64,000 nucleotides of DNA from Pseudomonas fontis (GCF_028656955.1 NZ_JAMDGY010000080.1:1-64000); one strand, 5' to 3'. Shown: positions 1 through 9,302, counted from the stretch's first letter. Numbers and translations: made by a program. The notes: generated by a model not told the origin, from the sequence alone.

Positions 1-133
1 AAAAAATCTGACAGTCCCGGCTGCGCCCCTACCCGTTTAACGACACCTCCGTTCAGCCTCTGGTAACGGGGCCCGTCGATCAATATCAACAGCACAATTC
101 GCTTCGCTCTTGCTTTGCCTATCGCTGGCAAAC

Positions 134-227
134 GTAGCCGCTGCCGTAAGGCTGCGCTCGCCTGCAACGCAGGCGCCGCCTTTGGGAGCCCTCACGGGCT
201 CCAGCGCAGCCTTATGGCAGCGGCTAC
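134..227. repeat. nested inverted repeat (cruciform/multi-arm element)
   Basis: The outer arms are 134-158 and 203-227, which pair at 24 of 25 positions. Inside are two further hairpins: 159-175 (CGCCTGC/GCAGGCG around AAC) and 185-202 (GGAGCC/GGCTCC around a 6-base loop). The folded form would be a three-armed structure. It differs from the six REP pairs elsewhere in the window. It resembles the intergenic BIME-like palindromes common in Pseudomonas genomes; this family assignment is inference. Confidence 0.75.
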
Positions 228-348
228 AGAAAATTGTGTACCCCAACGGTGCGTGTGTAGCTTTGCTTTGTGTGACGTACACAACAAGCGCGGAAGGGGC
301 CGGCAAAGCCAATAAAATCAAATGGATAAGCCAAAAAACCACAGCACA

Positions 349-374
349 CAAAAAAGCCGACCCTAAGGCCGGCT
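349..374 (-). terminator. intrinsic terminator of lptF-lptG
   Basis: Read on the minus strand, an 8-bp stem (367-374 with 355-362, one G-T type mismatch) closes a CTTA-like loop and is followed by TTTTTTG. It lies 20 bases past the lptG stop codon. Confidence 0.75.
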
Positions 375-394
375 CTCTCACAAGCAAACGAACA

Positions 395-1456
395 CTACCC
401 CGCCCGTCGCAACAACCAAACCCCTGCCAACGCACAGATCCCCGCCGGAATCAGCACCGCCAGCAACGGAGGGAAACCAAACACCTGGCTCGAAGGCCCC
501 AGCAAATCCTGGGCAATCCGGAACACAAAGCCCACCAGCACGCCAGTGAACACCCGCTGCCCCAAGGTCACCGAACGCAACGGCCCGAAGATGAACGACA
601 CCGCCATCAGCACCAGCGCCGCTGTCACCACCGGCTGCAACACCTTGGTCCAGAACGCCAGCCAGTAACGGGCGTTGTTCAGCCCCTGGTCAGACAGGTA
701 ATGAATGTAGTCCCACAGCCCGGTGATCGACAGCGACTCAGGCGCCATCACCACCGTGTTCAACAGCTCAGGCGTCAACGCCACGTCCCAGCGCTCTTGC
801 GGGTTGTTGATCACCTCGGTGTGATCACCCCGGAAGTAGGTGGTAGTCACATCGTGCAACTGCCAGTGGTCTTCAGCGAACTGCGCACGACGCGCAAAAC
901 TGGACGTCTGCATGTGGCGCTCCGCGTCGAACTTGTAGCGCGTTACCCCCAGCAGCAGGCCGTTAGGCTGCACGGTGTTGATGTGCACGAACTCTTCACC
1001 CTGACGGTGCCACAAGCCACGCTTGGAGGTCTGCGCTTCGCCACTGCCCTGAGCCAGCGAACGATCGGCCTGGGCCTTGTTTTCGGTGACCGGCGCCAGG
1101 TACTCGCCAATCAACACGCCCGCCAGCATCAGTACCAGCATCGGCTTCATGACTGCCCAGACGATCCGCCCGATCGACACGCCAGCCGCACGCATGATGG
1201 TCAGTTCGCTATTGCTCGCCAGGCTACCCAAACCAATCAGGCAGCCGATAAGGGCAGCCATCGGCAACATGTCGTAGAGCCGGCGCGGCGCCGTCAGCAG
1301 CACGAAGCTGCCGGCATCCATCAATGTGTAGGTCTCGCTGATGTCACCCATCTCGTCGATGAAGGCAAACAGTGAAGCCAGGCCCAGAATAATGCCCAAT
1401 ACGGCCAGAATCGCCAGCAGCACGCTCTGGCCGATGTAACGGTCGAGTTTAGCCAC
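395..1456 (-). CDS. lptG: LptG, LPS export ABC transporter permease
   Basis: LptG is the inner-membrane permease that, with LptF and the LptB ATPase (encoded at 24955), extracts LPS from the inner membrane and feeds the LptC-A-D bridge. The 353-residue product has the expected layout: an N-terminal pair of membrane segments (VLLAILAVLGIILGLASLFAF near residue 15), a large periplasmic beta-jellyroll domain in the middle and C-terminal membrane segments. I place the start at the GTG at 1456, giving VAKLDRYIGQS. It has GGAGG 7 bases upstream and overlaps the lptF stop codon (GTGGCTAA), the usual arrangement for translational coupling. Starting further upstream (1471) would add residues inside lptF that look like readthrough. 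Confidence 0.95.
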   Translation of the reverse strand: MAKLDRYIGQSVLLAILAVLGIILGLASLFAFIDEMGDISETYTLMDAGSFVLLTAPRRLYDMLPMAALIGCLIGLGSLASNSELTIMRAAGVSIGRIVWAVMKPMLVLMLAGVLIGEYLAPVTENKAQADRSLAQGSGEAQTSKRGLWHRQGEEFVHINTVQPNGLLLGVTRYKFDAERHMQTSSFARRAQFAEDHWQLHDVTTTYFRGDHTEVINNPQERWDVALTPELLNTVVMAPESLSITGLWDYIHYLSDQGLNNARYWLAFWTKVLQPVVTAALVLMAVSFIFGPLRSVTLGQRVFTGVLVGFVFRIAQDLLGPSSQVFGFPPLLAVLIPAGICALAGVWLLRRAG

Positions 1457-2564
1457 GGGCCACCTCCGCACGACGGCTGGCCAGCTTCAGGCGCAACGGC
1501 TCCCAGTACATCAGGCCTATGCCGATCAACAGGAACAGGCCATGCACCGGCCATAGGCCCAGAGCGATCGGCATCTTGCCTTTCTCCAGGGCACTGCGGC
1601 CAGCAATCAGAATTGTCAGGTACGCCATATACAGAAGAATCGCCGGCAGCAGCTTGAGGAAGCGCCCCTGGCGCGGGTTGACCCGCGACAGCGGCACCGC
1701 CATCAGGGTCACGATGAATACCAGCAACGGCAGCGACAGGCGCCATTGCAACTCGGCTCGCTCACGCAGCCCGGCATGGTTGAACAGGTCGGCCGTAGGG
1801 ATCGCCTCACGGTCGGTGATCTCCTCACTGACTTCCGGCTTGGGCAGCAGCACACCATAGGTGTCGTACTTGATCGCCCGGTAGTTGGCCTGCCCCGGGT
1901 TGCCGTCGTAGCGGTAGCCGTTTTCCAGGATCAGGTAGCGATTGCCGTCAGCCTGCACTTCCTGACGACCCTTCTCGGCCACCAGTACGGAAATGCCGCG
2001 GTCCTTGCTCTTGTCCTGGGACAGGCGCTTCTCGCTGATGAAGACCCCAGCCAGGTGCGCGCGGTCATCGGAGAGCTGCTCGGTGTAGGTCACCCGCGAG
2101 CCGTCACGCAGGTTCTGGAAACGACCCGGCACCAGGGTGTCGAACTCGGTCAGGGCATCCTGCTGGTTGATGATCTGCGCCACCCGGGCCACGCCCAGCG
2201 GGTTGAGGACCAGGCTCAACCAGGCGACCAGCAAGGCCACCAGCAACGCCGGGACCATGGTCATGCCCAGCAGGCGCTGCTGGCTCATGCCGGTGGCCGA
2301 CAGCACGGTCATCTCGCTTTCGAGATAGAGCCGCCCGTAGGCCAGCAAAATACCGAGGAACAGCCCCAGCGGCAGGATCAACTGCAGGAAGCCCGGCAGG
2401 CGGAACCCCATGATCATGAACAGCACGCCCGGATCGAGCATGCCCTGGGCCGCCTGGGCCAGGTATTTGATGAAGCGCCCGCTCATGATGATGACCAGCA
2501 GCACGGCGCTGACGGCACTCAAGGTCAGCAGGACCTCACGGGACAGATAACGGAAGACGATCAA
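1449..2564 (-). CDS. lptF: LptF, LPS export ABC transporter permease
   Basis: LptF is the partner of LptG in the LptB2FG complex. The 371-residue product starts LIVFRYLSREVLLTLSAVSA and has the LptF/LptG permease layout, with about six membrane segments flanking a periplasmic domain. The start is the TTG at 2564, with AGGAG 8 bases upstream. This N terminus matches the family, whereas the longer frame upstream to 2696 encodes an uncharacteristic Cys-rich leader with no ribosome-binding site. lptF is first in a two-gene operon read leftward, divergent from pepA. A good sigma-70 promoter lies at 2668-2696, giving a leader of about 95 bases. Confidence 0.95.
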   Translation of the reverse strand: MIVFRYLSREVLLTLSAVSAVLLVIIMSGRFIKYLAQAAQGMLDPGVLFMIMGFRLPGFLQLILPLGLFLGILLAYGRLYLESEMTVLSATGMSQQRLLGMTMVPALLVALLVAWLSLVLNPLGVARVAQIINQQDALTEFDTLVPGRFQNLRDGSRVTYTEQLSDDRAHLAGVFISEKRLSQDKSKDRGISVLVAEKGRQEVQADGNRYLILENGYRYDGNPGQANYRAIKYDTYGVLLPKPEVSEEITDREAIPTADLFNHAGLRERAELQWRLSLPLLVFIVTLMAVPLSRVNPRQGRFLKLLPAILLYMAYLTILIAGRSALEKGKMPIALGLWPVHGLFLLIGIGLMYWEPLRLKLASRRAEVARG

Positions 2565-2667
2565 ACCAGACACTCCTGGGTTGTCAGGCTCGGACAGCCG
2601 AACAAGGAAAACGTTGCAACCATGATAGTTGCCGGCCTGCATAGCGCAGCCAGACAAAAGTCGGCGC

Positions 2668-2696
2668 ATTATCCTGTGATTGACGGTGCCTGTCAC
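2668..2696 (-). promoter_or_regulatory. sigma-70 promoter of lptF-lptG
   Basis: On the minus strand GTGACA (-35, 2691-2696) is 17 bases from GATAAT (-10, 2668-2673). Each element matches the consensus at 5 of 6 positions. It is the best promoter match between the divergent lptF and pepA genes. Confidence 0.65.
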
Positions 2697-2850
2697 TTGG
2701 CGCAGTGCAAAGCTTCATCTCGGGGTTGTCAGCACAACCGCAGCAGGCTCAAACTGGCGGCTTTCTCTTCTGGTGCGCCGATGCGCGTCCAGCCGCTGCA
2801 AACGCCTGCCACGACAGCGCGTTATAGACTGATCATTCGGGGAACCTGAC

Positions 2851-4344
2851 ATGGAATTGGTTGTAAAAAGCGTAGCCGCAGCATCCTTGAAAACCGCCAC
2901 TCTGGTCCTGCCAGTTGGCGAAGGCCGCAAGCTCGGCGCCACTGCCAAGGCGGTCGATGACGCCAGCGGCGGCGCCCTGAGCGGCGTACTCAAGCGCGGC
3001 GACCTGGCCGGCAAGGTCGGTCAGACCCTGCTGCTGCAAAGCCTGCCTGGCCTGAAGGCCGAGCGCGTGCTGCTGGTTGGCGTCGGCAAGGATGAAGCAC
3101 TCGGTGATCGCAGCTGGCGCAAACTGGTCGGCAGCGTGCTGAACGTACTCAAGGGCCTCGCCGGCAGCGATGCCACCCTGGCACTGGACGACGTTGCGGT
3201 CACCGGCCGTGACGCCCACTACGGCAAGACCCGCCTGCTGGCCGAAACCCTGCTCGACGGCGAATACGCATTCGACCTGTACAAGAGCAAGAAGGGCGAG
3301 CCGCGCGCCCTGAAGAAAATCACCCTGCTGGTCGAGAAAACCGGCCAGGCCGACGTCGAGCGCGCGGTCAAGCACGCCACCGCCATCGCCTCGGGCATGC
3401 GCTTCACCCGCGACCTGGGCAACCAGCCACCAAACATCTGCCACCCGATCTACCTGGCCGAGCAGGCCAAGAGCCTGGGCAAGGAATTCAAGAGCCTCAA
3501 GGTTGAAGTGCTCGACGAGAAGCAGATCAAGGACCTGGGCATGGGCGCGTTCTACGCCGTCGGCCAGGGCAGCGACCAGCCGCCACGCCTGATCGTCATG
3601 CAATACCAGGGCGGCAAGAAGAGCGAGAAGCCTTTTGTGCTGGTCGGCAAGGGCATCACCTTCGACACCGGTGGCATCAGCCTCAAGCCGGGCGCCGGCA
3701 TGGATGAGATGAAGTTCGACATGGGCGGTGCCGCCAGCGTCTTCGGCACCCTGCGCGCCGTGCTGGAACTGCAACTGCCGATCAACCTGGTGTGCCTGCT
3801 GGCCTGCGCCGAGAACATGCCGAGCGGCGGCGCAACCCGTCCGGGCGACATCGTCACCACCATGAGCGGGCAAACCGTCGAGATCCTCAACACCGACGCC
3901 GAAGGCCGCCTGGTGCTGTGTGACACCCTGACCTACGCCGAGCGCTTCAAGCCGCAGGCGGTGATCGACATCGCCACCCTGACCGGCGCCTGCATCGTTG
4001 CCCTGGGCAGCCACACCTCGGGCCTGCTGGGCAACAACGACGACCTGGTCGGGCAACTGCTCGACGCCGGCAAGCGGGCAGACGACCGCGCCTGGCAGCT
4101 GCCGTTGTTCGACGAGTACCAGGAACAACTGGACAGCCCGTTTGCCGACATCGCCAACATTGGCGGGCCGAAAGCCGGGACCATCACTGCCGCGTGCTTC
4201 CTCTCGCGCTTTGCCAAGGCCTACCACTGGGCGCACCTGGACATCGCCGGCACGGCCTGGATCAGCGGTGGCAAGGACAAGGGCGCCACTGGCCGCCCGG
4301 TCCCGCTGCTGACCCAGTACCTGCTTGACCGCGCCAGCGCCTGA
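2851..4344 (+). CDS. pepA: leucyl aminopeptidase (M17, PepA)
   Basis: This is a cytosolic zinc/manganese aminopeptidase that removes N-terminal residues from peptides. PepA homologues also bind DNA as accessory factors in site-specific recombination and in regulation. The 497-residue length is typical. The M17 signature NTDAEGRL is at residues 347-354, and the preceding metal-binding stretch (VGKGITFDTGGISLKPG) is intact. The start ATG is preceded by GGGGAA. The gene is divergent from lptF and is followed 51 bases later by holC, an order conserved in pseudomonads. A GC-rich imperfect hairpin (about 4354-4386) lies in the pepA-holC gap and could attenuate transcription. Confidence 0.97.
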   Translation: MELVVKSVAAASLKTATLVLPVGEGRKLGATAKAVDDASGGALSGVLKRGDLAGKVGQTLLLQSLPGLKAERVLLVGVGKDEALGDRSWRKLVGSVLNVLKGLAGSDATLALDDVAVTGRDAHYGKTRLLAETLLDGEYAFDLYKSKKGEPRALKKITLLVEKTGQADVERAVKHATAIASGMRFTRDLGNQPPNICHPIYLAEQAKSLGKEFKSLKVEVLDEKQIKDLGMGAFYAVGQGSDQPPRLIVMQYQGGKKSEKPFVLVGKGITFDTGGISLKPGAGMDEMKFDMGGAASVFGTLRAVLELQLPINLVCLLACAENMPSGGATRPGDIVTTMSGQTVEILNTDAEGRLVLCDTLTYAERFKPQAVIDIATLTGACIVALGSHTSGLLGNNDDLVGQLLDAGKRADDRAWQLPLFDEYQEQLDSPFADIANIGGPKAGTITAACFLSRFAKAYHWAHLDIAGTAWISGGKDKGATGRPVPLLTQYLLDRASA

Positions 4345-4395
4345 GACGAGCGCCGCCGGCTGCGCCTTCGGGCGTAGCTGGCCGGCACGACCATC

Positions 4396-4824
4396 ATGAG
4401 CAAAGTCGACTTTTATATTCTGCCCAGCCCCGCGCCTGCCGCGCGGCTGGATTTCGCCTGCAAGCTGTGCGAGAAGGCCTGGCGCCTGGGCCATCGGGTT
4501 TACCTGAACTGCAGCGATGCGGCCCAGCGCGACGAACTGGATGCACGGCTCTGGGCGTTCAAGGGCGAAGCCTTTGTCCCGCACAGCCGGGCCGAAGAGG
4601 ATGGCGACGCCGCCGTTGCCCTGGGCATCGGCGATGACGCGGGTAGCCACCAGGACCTGCTGGTCAACCTGGACCTCAAGGTTCCGCCATTTGCCGCCCG
4701 TTTTGCCCGTATTGCCGAGATCGTGGTTGAAGAACCGGCGATCCGCCTGGCAGCCCGGGAGAGTTTCCGTTTCTACCGCGAACAGGGCTATGCTCTGCAA
4801 GATCACCGCTTACAGCGACTCTGA
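4396..4824 (+). CDS. holC: DNA polymerase III chi subunit
   Basis: HolC (chi) belongs to the clamp-loader complex and contacts single-strand binding protein, tying the replicase to SSB-coated DNA. The 142-residue protein starts MSKVDFYILPS and has the family's N-terminal FYIL strand and the later 'YLNCSDAAQRDELDARLW' region (a Rossmann-like fold). The spacing to pepA upstream and the 5-base gap to the next gene suggest one transcript, pepA-holC-hypothetical, probably read through to valS. Confidence 0.93.
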   Translation: MSKVDFYILPSPAPAARLDFACKLCEKAWRLGHRVYLNCSDAAQRDELDARLWAFKGEAFVPHSRAEEDGDAAVALGIGDDAGSHQDLLVNLDLKVPPFAARFARIAEIVVEEPAIRLAARESFRFYREQGYALQDHRLQRL

Positions 4825-4829
4825 CGACG

Positions 4830-5192
4830 ATGGACAAACCTGCAAATTCAAAATCCGCCCACCTGCTGGACGACCTTGAGTCGATCCGCCAGTTGCTCGG
4901 TGACGACACCCTCGAACCGCCGATGCTCACCGATACGGTGGACGAACAGATCCCGCTGCTGCTGGAGCAGGCTGACGTGCCTGAGCCGGTAACACCTGCG
5001 CCACCTGGCGAAGAGCTGGACCCGCAAACCCGCCGCCAGGACACCCTGCTGCACCTGGACAGCGAATTGCGCGCGGCGGCACAGTTGATCATGCAGGACG
5101 TGATCAAGGACTTTACCCCGCATATCGAAAACGAAATCAAGCGGCGCCTGGATGCGCGGCTTGAGCGCCTGCTCAGCCAGTTGCCCTCCTGA
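4830..5192 (+). CDS. hypothetical protein downstream of holC
   Basis: This is a 120-residue soluble protein. The N-terminal half is acidic and Pro-rich (many D, E and P between residues 14 and 65). The C-terminal third is predicted helical, with alternating charge (SELRAAAQLIMQDVIKDF, then ENEIKRRLDARLERLL). It begins 5 bases after holC. Its helical tail looks like a protein-interaction segment. I do not recognise a defined function. A homologue sits between holC and valS in other pseudomonads (from memory), so a link to replication is possible but unproven. Confidence 0.8.
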   Translation: MDKPANSKSAHLLDDLESIRQLLGDDTLEPPMLTDTVDEQIPLLLEQADVPEPVTPAPPGEELDPQTRRQDTLLHLDSELRAAAQLIMQDVIKDFTPHIENEIKRRLDARLERLLSQLPS

Positions 5193-5212
5193 ATTAGGCG
5201 GGCCTTGGGCCC

Positions 5213-5285
5213 GCATCGCCGGCAAGGCCGGCTCCCACAGAGGTATTTCACCTTCACCTGTGGGAGCCGGCCTTGCCGGCGATGC
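5213..5285. repeat. inverted REP pair A
   Basis: Two 27-base copies (5213-5239 and 5259-5285) in opposite orientation are separated by 19 bases. Each has its own core hairpin GCCGGC-aag-GCCGGC, and the pair can also fold on itself. A T-run (5286-5290) follows, so the structure may also end transcription before valS. An additional small hairpin GCGGGCC-TTG-GGCCCGC lies at 5198-5214. Confidence 0.9.
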
Positions 5286-5383
5286 TTTTTGCCACCCCAC
5301 CATCACCTCGCGCTACGCCCCAGGCCTTATCCCCGTTATACTTCTCGGCTTTCCCGAATTAATGCCATAGGGTCCCGCCGCGC

Positions 5384-8230
5384 ATGGATAAGACCTACCA
5401 GCCGCACGCTATTGAAACTTCCTGGTACAACACCTGGGAGTCCGAGAACTATTTCGCCCCGCAAGGTGCAGGCGAGTCGTACACCATCATGATCCCGCCG
5501 CCGAACGTCACCGGCAGCCTGCACATGGGTCATGGCTTCAACAACGCGATCATGGACGCCCTGATCCGTTTCCGCCGCATGCAGGGCCGCAACACCCTGT
5601 GGCAGCCAGGTACCGACCACGCCGGTATCGCTACGCAAATGCTGGTAGAGCGCCAACTCGAAGCCAAGGGCCAGAGCCGCCACGACCTGGGCCGCGAGAA
5701 GTTCCTCGACAAGGTCTGGGAATGGAAAGAGCAGTCCGGTGGCAACATCAGCCGCCAGATCCGCCGCCTGGGTTCCTCCGTGGACTGGAGCCGCGAGCGC
5801 TTCACCATGGACGACGGCCTGTCCGAAGCGGTCAAGGAAGCCTTCGTGCGCCTGCACGAAGACGGCTTGATCTACCGCGGCAAGCGCCTGGTCAACTGGG
5901 ACACCAAGCTGCACACGGCGATCTCCGACCTCGAAGTGGAAAACCACGACGAGAAAGGCCACCTGTGGAACCTGCGCTACCCGCTGGCCGACGGCGCCAA
6001 GACCGCTGAAGGCAAGGACTACCTGGTCGTCGCCACCACCCGTCCGGAAACCATGCTCGGCGACGCCGCCGTAGCCGTTAACCCGAACGATGAGCGCTAT
6101 CAAGCCCTGATCGGCAAGTTCGTCGAGCTGCCGCTGGTTGGCCGACGCATTCCGATCATCGCCGACGACTACTGCGACCCCGAGTTCGGTACCGGTTGCG
6201 TGAAGATCACCCCGGCCCACGACTTCAACGACTATGAAGTCGGCAAGCGCCACAACCTGCCGTTGCTGAACATCTTCGACAAGAACGCCTTCGTGCTGCC
6301 AGCAGCCCAGGTGTTCAACCTCGACGGCAGCGTCAACGACAGCCTCGACGCTACCCTGCCTGCGCAATACGCCGGCCTGGATCGCTTCGTTGCGCGTAAA
6401 CAGATCGTTGCCGACTTCGAGGCCGCCGGCCTGCTGGTCAGCGTCGACGACCACGGCCTGAAAGTGCCGAAGGGCGACCGCTCCGGCACCATCATCGAGC
6501 CGTGGCTGACCGACCAGTGGTACGTGTCGACCAAGCCGCTGGCCGAGCCTGCGATTGCCGCTGTCGAAGACGGCCGCATCCAGTTCGTGCCCAAGCAGTA
6601 CGAAAACATGTACTTCTCCTGGATGCGCGATATCCAGGACTGGTGCATCAGTCGCCAGCTGTGGTGGGGCCACCGCATCCCGGCCTGGTACGACGAGTCC
6701 GGCAAGGTCTATGTCGGCCGTAGCGAAGAAGAAGTCCGCGCCAAGCACAACCTGGGCAGCGACGTGGTCCTGAACCAGGACAACGACGTGCTCGACACCT
6801 GGTTCAGTTCGGGCCTGTGGACCTTCTCCACCCTGGGCTGGCCGCAGCAGACCGAATTCCTCAAGACCTTCCACTCCACCGACGTGCTGGTCACCGGCTT
6901 TGACATCATCTTCTTCTGGGTCGCCCGGATGATCATGCTGACCATGCACCTGGTGAAGAACGAGGACGGCACCCCGCAGGTTCCGTTCAAGACGGTCTAC
7001 GTGCATGGCCTGGTGCGTGATGGCCAGGGCCAGAAGATGTCCAAGTCCAAGGGCAACGTCCTTGACCCGCTGGACATCGTCGACGGCATCACCCTGGACG
7101 AACTGCTGGAAAAACGCACCAGCGGCATGATGCAGCCCAAGCTGGCCGAGAAGATCGCCAAGCAGACCAAGGTCGAGTTCCCGGAAGGCATCGCCAGCTA
7201 CGGCACCGACGCCCTGCGCTTCACCTTCTGCTCGCTGGCCTCGACCGGTCGCGACATCAAGTTCGACATGGGCCGCGTCGAAGGCTACCGCAACTTCTGC
7301 AACAAGATCTGGAACGCCGCCCGCTACGTGCTGGACAAAGGCGAAGATTGCGGCCAGAACGGCGAAGCCTACGAGCTGTCGCTGGCGGATCGCTGGATCA
7401 TCTCGCAGCTGCAACGCACCGAAGCCGAAGTGACCCGCCAACTGGATCAATTCCGCTTTGACCTGGCTGCCCAGGCGCTGTACGAGTTCATCTGGAACCA
7501 GTATTGCGACTGGTACCTGGAACTGTCCAAGCCTGTGCTGTGGGACGAGAACGCTCCGGTCGAACGCGCCCGTGGCACCCGTCGCACCCTGGTGCGCGTA
7601 CTGGAAGTGGCGCTGCGCCTGGCGCATCCGTTCATGCCGTTCATCACCGAAGAAATCTGGCAGCGCATCGCGCCGCTGGCCGGTGCCGAGGGCAAGACCA
7701 TCATGCTGCAACCATGGCCAGTGGCCGTGGAAAGCCGTATCGATGCGGCTGCCGAGGACGACATCGAATGGCTCAAGGAGCTGATGCTCGGCGTGCGCAA
7801 CATTCGCGGCGAGATGAACATCGGCCCGGGCAAGCCATTGCAACTGTTCCTGAAGAACGCCAGTGCCGAAGACCAGCGTCGCTTGCTGGAAAACGAAGCG
7901 CTGCTCAAGAAGCTGGCGAAGATCGAATCCTTCACCGTGCTCGGCGAACAGGACGAGGCGCCACTGAGCGCTACCGCCCTGGTTGGCGACCTGCAGGTGC
8001 TGGTGCCGATGGCCGGGCTGATCGACAAGGACGCAGAGCTGGCGCGCCTGAACAAGGAAATCCAGCGCCTGCAAGGCGAAGTGCAGCGCGTCGGCGGCAA
8101 GCTGTCGAACGCCGCTTTCGTCGACAAGGCGCCGCCCGCGGTGATCGACAAAGAGCGCGCGAAGCTGGCTGAGGCCGAACAGGCCCTGGCCAACTTCACC
8201 GAGCAGCATGCGCGGATTGCCAGCTTGTAA
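5384..8230 (+). CDS. valS: valyl-tRNA synthetase
   Basis: This class I aminoacyl-tRNA synthetase charges tRNA-Val and edits mischarged Thr. The 948-residue length is normal. The HIGH-type motif is HMGH at residues 47-50 in the context PPPNVTGSLHMGH. The KMSKS loop is at residues 551-555. The editing domain lies between them, and the C-terminal coiled-coil arm is visible near residues 880-945 (AELARLNKEIQRLQGEVQRV). The start ATG follows the REP pair by about 100 bases. A 957-residue open frame on the opposite strand is only a shadow of the codon bias. Confidence 0.98.
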   Translation: MDKTYQPHAIETSWYNTWESENYFAPQGAGESYTIMIPPPNVTGSLHMGHGFNNAIMDALIRFRRMQGRNTLWQPGTDHAGIATQMLVERQLEAKGQSRHDLGREKFLDKVWEWKEQSGGNISRQIRRLGSSVDWSRERFTMDDGLSEAVKEAFVRLHEDGLIYRGKRLVNWDTKLHTAISDLEVENHDEKGHLWNLRYPLADGAKTAEGKDYLVVATTRPETMLGDAAVAVNPNDERYQALIGKFVELPLVGRRIPIIADDYCDPEFGTGCVKITPAHDFNDYEVGKRHNLPLLNIFDKNAFVLPAAQVFNLDGSVNDSLDATLPAQYAGLDRFVARKQIVADFEAAGLLVSVDDHGLKVPKGDRSGTIIEPWLTDQWYVSTKPLAEPAIAAVEDGRIQFVPKQYENMYFSWMRDIQDWCISRQLWWGHRIPAWYDESGKVYVGRSEEEVRAKHNLGSDVVLNQDNDVLDTWFSSGLWTFSTLGWPQQTEFLKTFHSTDVLVTGFDIIFFWVARMIMLTMHLVKNEDGTPQVPFKTVYVHGLVRDGQGQKMSKSKGNVLDPLDIVDGITLDELLEKRTSGMMQPKLAEKIAKQTKVEFPEGIASYGTDALRFTFCSLASTGRDIKFDMGRVEGYRNFCNKIWNAARYVLDKGEDCGQNGEAYELSLADRWIISQLQRTEAEVTRQLDQFRFDLAAQALYEFIWNQYCDWYLELSKPVLWDENAPVERARGTRRTLVRVLEVALRLAHPFMPFITEEIWQRIAPLAGAEGKTIMLQPWPVAVESRIDAAAEDDIEWLKELMLGVRNIRGEMNIGPGKPLQLFLKNASAEDQRRLLENEALLKKLAKIESFTVLGEQDEAPLSATALVGDLQVLVPMAGLIDKDAELARLNKEIQRLQGEVQRVGGKLSNAAFVDKAPPAVIDKERAKLAEAEQALANFTEQHARIASL

Positions 8231-8254
8231 GACTCGCTGACATCAGCGACACCC

Positions 8255-8317
8255 TCGCGGGCAAGGCCCGCTCCCACAGGTTACTGTTGACCCTGTGGGA
8301 GCGGGCCTTGCCCGCGA
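8255..8317. repeat. inverted REP pair B
   Basis: Copies at 8255-8280 and 8292-8317 are perfect reverse complements over 26 bases, with an 11-base spacer. The core hairpin is GCGGGC-aag-GCCCGC, a compensated variant of the core in pair A. TTTTT follows at 8321-8325. The element lies between valS and rlmF and probably separates their transcripts. Confidence 0.92.
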
Positions 8318-8338
8318 TGCTTTTTACCGGAAGCACTT

Positions 8339-9295
8339 ATGACGACGCCAAACAAACCGACCCTGCACCCGCGCAACCGCCACCAGGGCCGCTACGACTT
8401 CCCCCAGTTGATCAAGAGCAGCCCCGAGCTGGCTGCGTTCATGATCACCAACCCCTATGGCAAGCCGAGCATCGACTTTGCCAACCCCGAGGCGGTGCGC
8501 GTGTTCAACCGCGCCCTGCTCCGGGCCCAGTACGGCATCCAGCACTGGGACATCCCGGCGGACTACCTCTGCCCGCCGATTCCGGGGCGTGCCGACTACC
8601 TGCATGGCCTGGCCGACCTGCTGGCCGAGGACAACGCCGGGGAGATCCCGCGTGGCGCCCAGGTGCAGGCGCTGGACGTTGGCGTGGGGGCAAACTGCAT
8701 TTACCCCCTGCTTGGCCACAGCGACTACCGCTGGCGCTTCCTGGGCACGGACATCGACCCGGTGGCCCTGGCTTCGGCCAAGGCGATTGTCCAGGCCAAT
8801 GGGCTGGGCAAGGCGATCCAGTTGCGCCAGCAAGGCAATCGCAAGCAGATTCTGCTCGGCCTGCTGACAGAGGACGAGCGTTTCGACGTCACCCTGTGCA
8901 ACCCGCCCTTCCACGCCTCGCGCGAGGAGGCCACCCGTGGCAGCCAACGCAAATGGCGGGCACTGGGCAAGGCCGACCCCAAGCGCAAGCTGCCGGTGCT
9001 GAACTTTGGCGGGCAGAACAACGAGCTGTGGTGCGAGGGCGGCGAGATCCGCTTTGTCACCCAACTGGTCAACGAGAGCAAGAGCCTGGGCCAGCAGGTG
9101 CTGTGGTTCAGCAGCCTGGTGTCCAAGGCCTCGAACCTGCCGGGTATCGAAGCGGTACTGAAGAAGGCCGGTGTGGTTGAGCAACGCGTGCTGGAGATGG
9201 GCCAGGGGCAGAAACAGAGCCGTCTGGTAGCCTGGACCTTCCAGAGTGCTGAAGCGCGGCAGGTGTGGCGCCAGCAGCGCTGGGCCGGCAAATAA
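8339..9295 (+). CDS. rlmF: 23S rRNA (adenine-1618 N6)-methyltransferase
   Basis: RlmF methylates A1618 of 23S rRNA using S-adenosylmethionine. The 318-residue protein has the family N terminus (HPRNRHQGRYDFPQL near residue 10), a SAM-binding motif I (ALDVGVGANCIYPLL near residue 118) and the catalytic N6-adenine motif NPPF at residues 188-191 (LCNPPFHAS). It stands alone between two REP pairs. A bidirectional terminator lies about 90 bases downstream and separates it from the convergent hupN. Confidence 0.93.
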   Translation: MTTPNKPTLHPRNRHQGRYDFPQLIKSSPELAAFMITNPYGKPSIDFANPEAVRVFNRALLRAQYGIQHWDIPADYLCPPIPGRADYLHGLADLLAEDNAGEIPRGAQVQALDVGVGANCIYPLLGHSDYRWRFLGTDIDPVALASAKAIVQANGLGKAIQLRQQGNRKQILLGLLTEDERFDVTLCNPPFHASREEATRGSQRKWRALGKADPKRKLPVLNFGGQNNELWCEGGEIRFVTQLVNESKSLGQQVLWFSSLVSKASNLPGIEAVLKKAGVVEQRVLEMGQGQKQSRLVAWTFQSAEARQVWRQQRWAGK

Positions 9296-9302
9296 ATCAA
9301 AA

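Larger units (their letters stand above)
1..394. other. non-coding stretch at window edge
   Basis: No convincing gene is seen here. The open frames are short, lack ribosome-binding sites and run through repeat and terminator structures. The stretch holds a long nested dyad (134-227) and the terminator of the leftward lptG gene (349-374). The first bases start with an A-run that could be the end of a terminator belonging to a gene outside the window. Confidence 0.6.

Noticed and set aside
37..435. 132-residue leftward frame at the window edge
   Set aside because: It runs through the lptG terminator and the nested dyad and has no ribosome-binding site or recognisable sequence.
110..1375. 421-residue open frame beginning in the left non-coding stretch and covering lptG
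   Set aside because: It passes through a dyad and a terminator and is antisense to lptG; composition is rich in Arg, Gln and His without recognisable domains.
2833..4806. 657-residue open frame antisense to pepA and holC
   Set aside because: It covers two clear genes and resembles no family; a codon-bias shadow.
5336..8209. 957-residue open frame antisense to valS
   Set aside because: It mirrors valS exactly, has low-complexity Ala/Gly/Val/Gln composition and no start signals. It arises from high GC3 codon bias.
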